Assembly: GCA_012797575.1 (NCBI GenBank)
Contig: JAAZOW010000039.1
Span: 1-8,232 of the forward strand
Length of the DNA: 8,232 nt
Origin: Methanomicrobiales archaeon
GTDB taxonomy: Archaea > Halobacteriota > Methanomicrobia > Methanomicrobiales > Methanoculleaceae
Direction of reading: 5' to 3'
Shown here one piece after another: positions 1-5,246 of the stretch (position 1 is the stretch's first letter; every line of letters starts with the position of its first letter). The notes beneath the pieces are model-generated. The model was given only the letters and a program-made list of their open reading frames with translations, was not told where the DNA came from and ran no database searches. The translations under genes and the position numbers were made by a program.

Positions 1-8
1 CCATCTCC

Positions 9-374
9 TCAGTCCCGCTCGATCTCGCCACCGGCCTCCCGGATTGTCTCCTCAACATGCTGGAGCAGATCGATATCGTGAGTGGCAAAATCCAGCATTG
101 GAAATCGTGCCACGAGAGGGATGGGCTTAAAGATCGCAAGCGGCGGATTCCCACTGCGTACCGGATTTTCTCCCGGAGCGATGACCGCAGTCGTTCCGTC
201 TGCCCAGACGGCGAGGTTTCCGTAACCCTGTGCATCCCAGATCTTTTCGATGATCTTTCGTGTATGGAGCATCTTCTCTTCCTGGATGAGACGATGCCGG
301 GCAAGGGTATCAACCTTCCGGAATGGGAACGCCAAATGGGCAGGAGGCTCCGACGCCCTCTGGGTGGCACTCAT
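9..374 (-). CDS. Orphan 121-aa protein translationally coupled to the radical SAM gene
   Basis: I do not recognise this family. The chosen start is the ATG at 374-372, which shares an ATGA overlap with the stop of the radical SAM gene. This is classic translational coupling and makes a functional link likely. The reading frame stays open upstream to 443, but that part lies wholly inside the radical SAM gene. The 121-aa product is soluble, with no signal peptide or membrane segment. It has a polar N-terminus, a charged, probably helical stretch at about residues 22-50 (RHRLIQEEKML onward), and a mixed alpha/beta C-terminal half with GNLAVWADGTTAVIAPGENP and an acidic C-terminus. It has no cysteines and no visible metal motif. 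A second possible start is the ATG at 272-270, which has an AGGAAGAG-like ribosome site and would give 87 aa. It could be a partner, chaperone or substrate of the radical SAM enzyme; which of these is inference. Confidence 0.72.
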   Translation of the reverse strand: MSATQRASEPPAHLAFPFRKVDTLARHRLIQEEKMLHTRKIIEKIWDAQGYGNLAVWADGTTAVIAPGENPVRSGNPPLAIFKPIPLVARFPMLDFATHDIDLLQHVEETIREAGGEIERD

Positions 375-1810
375 TCCTGGTTCGGGCGAGCAGGATCCTC
401 TCTTTCGAGGAGCGATTCCCAGTAGTCGCGATTCTTGATGCACCCCGGATCAGGCGCATGGACATCTCCAAAGTATGCCCACCCACGAGCCCTGCATCCC
501 CCGCAGATGTACTTGTTGCTGCAGTCGGCGCATGAACCGGAGAGACGGCTCCGATCCCGCAGTCCCTGCAGAACCTCGGAGGAGTGCCAGATATCCAGAA
601 ACGGAGTATCCCGCACGTTTCCAACGACAATCGGCAAAAAGACACATGGTTGAACGTTTCCCTCGGGCTCGATACTACAGTACAGCCTCCCTGCGCCACA
701 TCCACCGATGAAGTCAGCAAGGAGCCCGGTCTTCCCCTCTATCGCCTCCCCGGCATAGAAATGCCCGACAGGAACCCCGCCCTCACCGGCGAGCGCCACA
801 GGCGCGACCTGCGGGGCGGTGGTGAGTGCCTCAGGGCCGTTCCCTTCCCGGGTCCGGGCCAGCAGGTAGCGCATCAGATCCCAGCGTTCTTCAGGAGCGA
901 TATCCTGGTCGGCCATCTCCACACCTCTCCCCGTCGGTATGAAGTTGAAACACATGAGCCGGTTCACCCCGAGATCCGCCGCAAGGCTGTATATCTCCGG
1001 GATTTCAGCGTAATTTGCCCGGGTGACCGTGGTCGCTATGCAGGTGTAGAACCCCGCTGCGACTGAGTTCTTGACACCCGCGATGGTTCGGTCAAACGCG
1101 CCCGGGATGCCTCGCATGGCATCGTGGCTCGCCGCATTCTTCCCATCCACGGATATCTCCACGTACTCGACGCCGGCATCCCGGATCCTTCCTGCCATCT
1201 CAGGGGTGATGAGGGTGCCGTTCGTAGCAAGCGCCACGTAGATGTCGTTTTTGTGGGCATGGGCCGCCACCTCGAAGAAGTCTTTCCGCATAAGCGGCTC
1301 CCCCCCCGAGAAGGCGATGACCACCACACCGGCGTCTGCCAGCTCCTCGATGAGGCGTTTTGCTTCATCGGTACCGAGTTCGTTGGGGAGGGGCTCCTGC
1401 GCATCCAGGTAGCAGTGGACGCAACGGAGGTTGCAGCGGTGGGTGAAGTCCCAGACAACCATGAAGGGAGCATTCACGACCTGGGGCATGGTGATACCGT
1501 AATGGGCGATCCCTGTAAGCACGTTCTGCAACCCCCTCAGAAAGACAGTCTCTCCAAGTCCTCTCTTGATATCATCCTCGCTCACCCCGAAGAGGGCGCT
1601 GCTCCGGCGGAGGGTGTGCCCCACCATATGGCTCGCTAGCCTGCACCTCCAGCACAACCCGTCAGTCGGGTTCAGGTAGTACTGAATCGCGTTTTCAAGG
1701 CGGTTCCCGCACTCGTCATCCTGGATAACGAACCGGAGGAGAGCGCGGGCAACCGGGTTTCCGAGCCACCGCCGGACCGCCGGAAGCGCATGAATACGAT
1801 CATCTGTCAT
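371..1810 (-). CDS. Radical SAM/SPASM enzyme with extra N-terminal Cys domain
   Basis: A 479-aa enzyme. The radical SAM core begins near residue 115 and carries the CX3CX2C motif for the SAM-binding 4Fe-4S cluster (C126, C130, C133) and GGEP at 169-172. The C-terminal SPASM domain has eight cysteines: C371, C378, C389, C427, C430, C436, C439 and C457. The order C-X2-C-X5-C-X2-C-X17-C at the end closely follows the layout of anaerobic sulfatase-maturating enzymes, which bind two auxiliary 4Fe-4S clusters. The first 115 residues are extra to the core and hold C34 plus C53-X2-C56, as in several archaeal radical SAM proteins. SPASM proteins commonly modify peptides or proteins, but NirJ/AhbC/AhbD-type tetrapyrrole enzymes share the architecture, so the substrate is open. 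The ATG at 1810 has GGGAGCTGA (1827-1819) 8 bases upstream. The stop overlaps the start of the 121-aa gene; the permease gene ends 87 bases upstream. Confidence 0.95.
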   Translation of the reverse strand: MTDDRIHALPAVRRWLGNPVARALLRFVIQDDECGNRLENAIQYYLNPTDGLCWRCRLASHMVGHTLRRSSALFGVSEDDIKRGLGETVFLRGLQNVLTGIAHYGITMPQVVNAPFMVVWDFTHRCNLRCVHCYLDAQEPLPNELGTDEAKRLIEELADAGVVVIAFSGGEPLMRKDFFEVAAHAHKNDIYVALATNGTLITPEMAGRIRDAGVEYVEISVDGKNAASHDAMRGIPGAFDRTIAGVKNSVAAGFYTCIATTVTRANYAEIPEIYSLAADLGVNRLMCFNFIPTGRGVEMADQDIAPEERWDLMRYLLARTREGNGPEALTTAPQVAPVALAGEGGVPVGHFYAGEAIEGKTGLLADFIGGCGAGRLYCSIEPEGNVQPCVFLPIVVGNVRDTPFLDIWHSSEVLQGLRDRSRLSGSCADCSNKYICGGCRARGWAYFGDVHAPDPGCIKNRDYWESLLEREDPARPNQE

Positions 1811-1859
1811 TGCCTGGTTCAGCTCCCTACCGCCCCCGGGATTGTTCCATTCCGTGGGC

Positions 1860-1897
1860 GATCCGGATCCCTTCAGATGGCTGAGATGGCTTAAAGG
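1860..1897 (-). promoter_or_regulatory. Possible internal promoter with short repeats ahead of the radical SAM gene
   Basis: This is the only sizeable gap inside the left cluster (1811-1897). Read on the minus strand it begins with a weak TATA-like CCTTTAAG at 1897-1890, next to the permease stop. Directly after it come two head-to-tail 9-base copies, GCCATCTCA (1890-1882) and GCCATCTGA (1881-1873), and then a perfect 10-base palindrome, GATCCGGATC, at 1869-1860. If the TATA-like element works, transcription would start near 1868 and leave a leader of about 58 bases. The repeats would then cover the initiation region, where a repressor could bind. The TATA match is poor, so this is a suggestion only. 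Confidence 0.3.
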
Positions 1898-2572
1898 TTA
1901 CCCGCCCGATCCCACCGATCTCCCAAACAGCCACGGCGAGATCACGAGCGCTGATCCAAGGATGAGACTGGCGAGGGCCACCGGGGAGAGGGGAAACGTT
2001 CCGGGGATAGCAAGAAGCGTTGCGTAGAGATACCAGAACGGAAGGAGCCCCTGCGCGTGCGGGGTGGCCGTGACGAGCCCCGAGAGCGCGATGGCTGCCA
2101 TGACTGTGACGATCGCATACAGATGCCCCTCACCAGACGAGCCCGGAGCAGCCGCTACGATGACGCCGAGGGCGTTTGCCGCGACCACAGCGGATACGAA
2201 CGATACGGCCACCTCCGGAGTAGCAGGTAGGTGGACGAACAAGAAGGCAGCGAGGGGAACGGCGATCTGGGCTCCATCGAGGAGAGTGTTTGCAAGTATG
2301 TATCCAGCAGTCAATCGACGGGGAGAGATGGGCAACATGGCCATCCGCTCAAGCATACCGTTCTCGCGGAGGCGGACGAGCCCGATCGATGACCCGAAGA
2401 CCCCCGAAAAGATCACGGCGACCGTGATACCGGTGGCCGGCAGGGATACGGGCAGATCAGCGAATATGAGGGGGAGCAGGAGCGCCGCCGGAAGGGCGAA
2501 CTTGAAGAAGAGCCCTCGACGGTCCCGGAGGTCCGTGATGATCTCTTTCTGGAAGAGCGAGTCAGGACGCAC
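1898..2572 (-). CDS. ABC-2-type transporter permease (CcmB-size)
   Basis: A 224-aa integral membrane protein with about six hydrophobic helices, roughly at residues 23-40, 46-66, 90-115, 121-143, 151-170 and 199-217. After helix 2 lies a charged cytoplasmic loop (RLRENGMLERMAMLPISPRR, 67-86) of the kind that contacts the ATPase in ABC-2 exporters such as the DrrB and CcmB groups. The length and compact layout resemble CcmB, but no cytochrome c maturation genes are nearby, so only ABC-2-type is claimed. I place the start at GTG 2572-2570. It follows a strong ribosome site and overlaps the end of the ATPase gene by 11 bases; the frame is open further upstream but there runs inside the ATPase gene. 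The overlapping partner strongly suggests a two-gene exporter, probably acting as a dimer with two ATPase subunits. Its substrate is unknown. Confidence 0.88.
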   Translation of the reverse strand: MRPDSLFQKEIITDLRDRRGLFFKFALPAALLLPLIFADLPVSLPATGITVAVIFSGVFGSSIGLVRLRENGMLERMAMLPISPRRLTAGYILANTLLDGAQIAVPLAAFLFVHLPATPEVAVSFVSAVVAANALGVIVAAAPGSSGEGHLYAIVTVMAAIALSGLVTATPHAQGLLPFWYLYATLLAIPGTFPLSPVALASLILGSALVISPWLFGRSVGSGG

Positions 2573-3500
2573 CCGATTCCCCTCCCGTATACGCGAGAAA
2601 GACGTCCGGGAGTCCAGGGGCGCGGAGGTCAGCGCCCACGACCTCCCCGCCCTGCGCCGCCACTGCGTGGACGACCCGAGCGAGGAGGGACGATGGGCCG
2701 AGCCCATCCGGCGTAGCCGCGACCGTTATGGAAAACCCCTCCCCCCGCTCCTCTGCACCGATGCCCTCGACGCCAGGAATCTCCTCAAGCGGCCGGGTGT
2801 CGATCGGCGCCTTCAACCGGAGCTCGATCATCACCACCGCACCGAGCGACCGGATGAGCGCAGATGGTTCACCTGAGACGAGCAGTCTACCCCGGTCAAA
2901 GAGGGCGACCCGGTCCGCGAGGTCTGCCGCCTCACTCACGTCATTTGTGGAGAAGATGACGGTAGCTCCCTGCCGGGCCGCATCACGGAGAAGCCCGGCG
3001 AGGGTGATCCGCGCCCGGTAATCAAGTCCGATCGAGGGCTCGTCCAGCAGAATGAGGGAGGGATCATGTGCCAGGGCTTCGATGATCCCGAGTTTTCGCC
3101 GCATACCGTAGGAGTATCCAGAGACCGGATCGCCTAACCGCTCCCGGAGTCCAAAGGCTTCGAAGAGGCCCTTGAGTCGGTCATGCGCCGCCTCGGGGTC
3201 CATGCCGTAGGAGCGGGCGAAGAACCAGGCATTCTCGTACCCGGTGAGCGCCTCCCAGTGGGCGGTATGATCAAAGAGCATCCCGGTGCCGTGCATCGTT
3301 GCCCGCCCAGCGGGCGGGCGCACAACGGACCCATCGTCAGGGGGGATGAGGCGTGCGATGACCTTGAGCAGGGTGGACTTCCCCGATCCGTTCGGTCCGA
3401 GGAGACCGAGGATCTCACCCTTCCCTACGTCGAGCGTGACACCGTCGAGCGCCCGGACGGTGCCAAACCACTTCGTCACATCCCGCAGGGTGACGGCCAT
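2562..3500 (-). CDS. ABC transporter ATP-binding protein, DrrA/CcmA-like
   Basis: A 312-aa nucleotide-binding subunit. Walker A is GPNGSGKST (35-43). The signature is YSYGM (129-133) in place of LSGGQ, keeping the key Ser130 and Gly132. Walker B with the catalytic glutamate is LILLDEP (149-155), and a D-loop GLD follows (158-160). Two positions are unusual: the Q-loop glutamine appears to be Asp77 (MLFDHTAHW) and the H-loop histidine appears to be Asn186 (FSTNDVSEA). After residue 220 an accessory domain of about 90 residues follows, as in DrrA-type exporter ATPases. The ATG at 3500 is preceded by GGTGAGGGAG, which also contains the stop of the 66-aa gene 9 bases upstream. The permease start overlaps this gene's end, so the two surely form one transporter. 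An exporter is more likely than an importer because the permease is ABC-2-like and no binding protein is present. Confidence 0.93.
   Translation of the reverse strand: MAVTLRDVTKWFGTVRALDGVTLDVGKGEILGLLGPNGSGKSTLLKVIARLIPPDDGSVVRPPAGRATMHGTGMLFDHTAHWEALTGYENAWFFARSYGMDPEAAHDRLKGLFEAFGLRERLGDPVSGYSYGMRRKLGIIEALAHDPSLILLDEPSIGLDYRARITLAGLLRDAARQGATVIFSTNDVSEAADLADRVALFDRGRLLVSGEPSALIRSLGAVVMIELRLKAPIDTRPLEEIPGVEGIGAEERGEGFSITVAATPDGLGPSSLLARVVHAVAAQGGEVVGADLRAPGLPDVFLAYTGGESGAS
2579..2586 (-). promoter_or_regulatory. Ribosome binding site deciding the permease start
   Basis: On the minus strand GGGAGGGG (2586-2579) lies 6 bases before GTG 2572. It sits inside the 3' end of the ATPase gene and supports the GTG start over the earlier ATG at 2707. 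Confidence 0.65.
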
Positions 3501-3509
3501 CCCTCTCCC

Positions 3510-3710
3510 TCACCGGAACTCGAGACGGGTGGACCGGGTGACCCGGACCGCCCCTTCAGGAACTGTCTCGGCGACCTCGTAGACGAGGACCCGATCACCC
3601 CGACGCACAACCTGCCCCACGACCCTCCCGCGCAGGATATGCTGATGAAAACCAGGAGCAAACCTTCTTGCCCGGGCAAAGACGACCACCTGGGCATCAG
3701 GGGCCTGCAC
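3510..3710 (-). CDS. Orphan 66-aa small basic beta-rich protein
   Basis: I do not recognise this family. The start chosen is GTG 3710-3708, because a perfect GGAGGTG lies 6 bases before it. An in-frame GTG at 3719 overlaps that site and an ATG at 3794 lies deep in the stress protein gene; both are less likely. With this start the gene overlaps the stress protein gene by 14 bases and ends 9 bases before the ABC ATPase start, so it fits exactly into the operon. The product alternates hydrophobic and charged residues (AQVVVFARARRF, GRVVGQVVRRGDRVLVYEV, AVRVTRSTRLEF), which suggests a small all-beta fold such as a barrel or OB-like fold. It is rich in arginine and has no cysteine, signal peptide or membrane segment. 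It could be a regulator, nucleic-acid binder or transporter accessory protein; nothing visible decides between these. Confidence 0.72.
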   Translation of the reverse strand: MQAPDAQVVVFARARRFAPGFHQHILRGRVVGQVVRRGDRVLVYEVAETVPEGAVRVTRSTRLEFR

Positions 3711-4911
3711 CCTGACCACCTCCCATCCCGATCCTGCGGGCCACATCCCGGATGGTGTCCTCTGTGACCCGGGAGAGCCCCCGGGTCCGGGCATGCTCCT
3801 CGACCGCCAGCCGCGCCATCGGCCATACAGACGGTGGCATCCGTGAGAGGATCTCCTCAGCCTCCTCTGTCCAGGGTATAGCGTCGGAGGGGAGATCGGG
3901 CACCATGACCGGCGTCTCCGATGGTGCGGTGATGAGAACGTTTGTTGTGCTCATACGGGCAAGGTTCATGGCGTTCGAGCCGATACATGACACCTCCTCC
4001 CGGTGGAGCCCATGACGCCCAAGGACGAGGAGCCCTGCCCCTCTTGCCGCAGCATAATGGTGCACCTGCGGGCAGACCCTGCCGGCGATGACCGCCGTAT
4101 CGATCGGAGCGCCCAGGGTTCGCGCAAGGGCCGCCCCACGCTCCAGGTTCCGCCGGTAGAGATGTTCAAGGCCCCGATCGATGATCTCATCATGGAGACG
4201 CTCCTGAGCCGGGAAGTCGAATCGACGTTGCGCCTCCTCCGGCAGGACATCGGCGATGACCGGGAAGACTCCGGCATGGAAGTAGGGATCGTAGACGGCC
4301 ACCGCCTCCAGTGGGGCGTCGAATGCGGCGGCGATCGTGGCCGCGCGGTGCAGGGCTGCGTAGCCGGCATCGCTCCCATCCACGCCCACGACGATCGGAC
4401 GGCCTTTCAGGTTCCATGGCCGGCGGACCAGCAGGAGATCGCTTGTGCTCCCATACAGGAGGACCCGCTCGGCGAGGCTCCCGAGGGGCACCTCCGGAGT
4501 CTGTCCGTGCCCGGTTGCGCCGAGCACGACGAGATCCGGGCGCTGTTCCTGAATGAGGCGGAGGATCTCGACGTACCCCCTCCCTTCGGCCGTGATCGCC
4601 TCAAACGGGATATCCCGTGCGGCGGCCTTCGCCGCCAGCGGCGCGAGGTAGGCGTCAGATATGAGCGCCATACCCCCGGATATCAGGTCGTCGTGCGTCT
4701 CTCGCAGTGAATCGAGCTGTTCCTCCTCCTGGTATCGTTCAGGAAGGCCGGGTTCCATATCCTCAAAACGCTGCCGATGCATCCGGGCGGCATAGACATG
4801 GCAGCCGGTGCACCGGCCCCCGCCGGTGGCTGCGGCAAAGGCGAGGGCCGCCTCCTCCGCCATATCCGAGCAGGGGGAGCCGTCCACCCCTACGAAGATC
4901 TGCTGGTACAT
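3697..4911 (-). CDS. Tandem universal stress protein with C-terminal PCP_red-like domain
   Basis: A 404-aa cytoplasmic protein with three parts. Residues 1-163 and 171-329 are two UspA domains. Each opens with a beta strand and acidic turn (VGVDGS at 7-12 and 175-180) and closes with the ATP-binding motif G-X2-G-X9-G-S (G131/G134/G144-S145 and G298/G301/G311-S312). Both copies keep the motif, so both probably bind nucleotide and pair within one chain. After a linker, residues 347-395 resemble PCP_red (Pfam PF08369), the helical domain known from the C-terminus of light-independent protochlorophyllide reductase subunit B: WTEEAEEIL, a proline pair, ARLAVEEHARTRG, then VTEDTIRDVARR. The ATG at 4911 has GGATGA 6 bases upstream. 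The gene heads the six-gene cluster and overlaps the 66-aa gene. A sensor or adaptor role for the downstream transporter and radical SAM enzyme is inference. Confidence 0.92.
   Translation of the reverse strand: MYQQIFVGVDGSPCSDMAEEAALAFAAATGGGRCTGCHVYAARMHRQRFEDMEPGLPERYQEEEQLDSLRETHDDLISGGMALISDAYLAPLAAKAAARDIPFEAITAEGRGYVEILRLIQEQRPDLVVLGATGHGQTPEVPLGSLAERVLLYGSTSDLLLVRRPWNLKGRPIVVGVDGSDAGYAALHRAATIAAAFDAPLEAVAVYDPYFHAGVFPVIADVLPEEAQRRFDFPAQERLHDEIIDRGLEHLYRRNLERGAALARTLGAPIDTAVIAGRVCPQVHHYAAARGAGLLVLGRHGLHREEVSCIGSNAMNLARMSTTNVLITAPSETPVMVPDLPSDAIPWTEEAEEILSRMPPSVWPMARLAVEEHARTRGLSRVTEDTIRDVARRIGMGGGQGAGP
3717..3723 (-). promoter_or_regulatory. Ribosome binding site deciding the 66-aa gene start
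   Basis: GGAGGTG on the minus strand (3723-3717) is a full match to the archaeal anti-Shine-Dalgarno sequence. It is spaced 6 bases from GTG 3710 and lies within the last codons of the stress protein gene. Confidence 0.65.
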
Positions 4912-4917
4912 TGTCGT

Positions 4918-4952
4918 TCATCCGGGAAAGACAGTGCAGATGGCATAAATGC
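4918..4952 (-). promoter_or_regulatory. Weak promoter and ribosome site of the stress protein operon
   Basis: On the minus strand a TATA-like GCATTTATGC (4952-4943) lies about 37 bases before the ATG at 4911, and GGATGA (4923-4918) serves as ribosome site 6 bases before it. The predicted transcription start, 25-27 bases after the TATA centre, falls near 4922 and gives a leader of about 10 bases. The TATA match is modest. Confidence 0.35.
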
Positions 4953-4982
4953 TTCGGATGAGATCGGTTCGGCACGAAGGGG

Positions 4983-5004
4983 GTACCAGTATCCTGGATG
5001 GTAC
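4983..5004 (-). repeat. Nested inverted repeat upstream of the stress protein gene
   Basis: Arms GTACCA (4983-4988) and TGGTAC (4999-5004) enclose a 10-base loop that itself holds ATCC-T-GGAT (4991-4999 region). Only one of the two hairpins can form at a time. It lies about 30 bases upstream of the weak TATA element of the stress protein gene, where an activator or repressor could bind. Short palindromes arise by chance, so confidence is low. Confidence 0.25.
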
Positions 5005-5209
5005 GATACAGACAGATAGCATACATCGCAGGGATTCGGGCGCGGTACATGGCCTCCCTCTTCTAACGAGCGCGCATCAAGAGACCTGGTCCGACGAGTG
5101 CTGATAAGGTGCCCCTCGGGCTGACGGCCGGGGCTCCTCCCTGTTCCGGTCCCCCCTTCCGGACAATCTCGCTATCGGCCACAAGGCTCCCACACTACCG
5201 GAGCCCGGT

Positions 5210-5235
5210 GAGGAGAAGAAGAAGGAGGGAGGGGA
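5210..5235 (-). terminator. Possible pyrimidine-tract terminator of the complete propeller gene
   Basis: The minus strand is an unbroken run of 26 pyrimidines (5235-5210), starting 11 bases after the TAG stop at 5249-5247. It contains repeated CTT triplets. Archaeal RNA polymerase can stop at T-rich tracts without a hairpin, but this tract mixes C and T and has no long T run, so the call is tentative. Confidence 0.3.
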
Positions 5236-5246
5236 TGCGCCCGCTC

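Larger units (their letters stand above)
4912..5246. other. 335-base intergenic region
   Basis: No convincing gene is visible on either strand. The region contains the promoter of the stress protein operon at its left side, the nested inverted repeat at 4983-5004, and a pyrimidine-rich possible terminator of the propeller gene at its right side. In between (about 5005-5205) there are only short, weak palindromes such as TCCGG/CCGGA (5145-5149 and 5159-5163). I see no RNA gene, attachment site or mobile-element end here. Confidence 0.6.

Noticed and set aside
1..8. Possible start codon of a following gene (ATG at 4-2 on the minus strand)
   Set aside because: A GAGGAG run touches the ATG with no spacing and only one codon is visible, so no gene can be claimed. 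A continuing operon to the left is still plausible.
2573..2707. Longer permease start at ATG 2707
   Set aside because: The extra 45 residues are Arg/Ser-rich, lie inside the ATPase gene and have no transporter character. The GTG at 2572 has a much better ribosome site.
2064..2876. Plus-strand open frame (270 codons) opposite the ABC permease and ATPase
   Set aside because: Arg/Pro/Ser-rich translation with no domain; antisense shadow of two well-supported transporter genes.
4003..4710. Plus-strand open frame (235 codons) opposite the universal stress protein
   Set aside because: Antisense to both UspA domains, with no motif or ribosome site of its own that I can support.
4763..5050. Minus-strand frame of 95 codons starting in the intergenic region and running into the stress protein gene
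   Set aside because: It overlaps the stress protein gene out of frame for about half its length, and its translation is compositionally odd. The stress protein start at 4911 is better supported.
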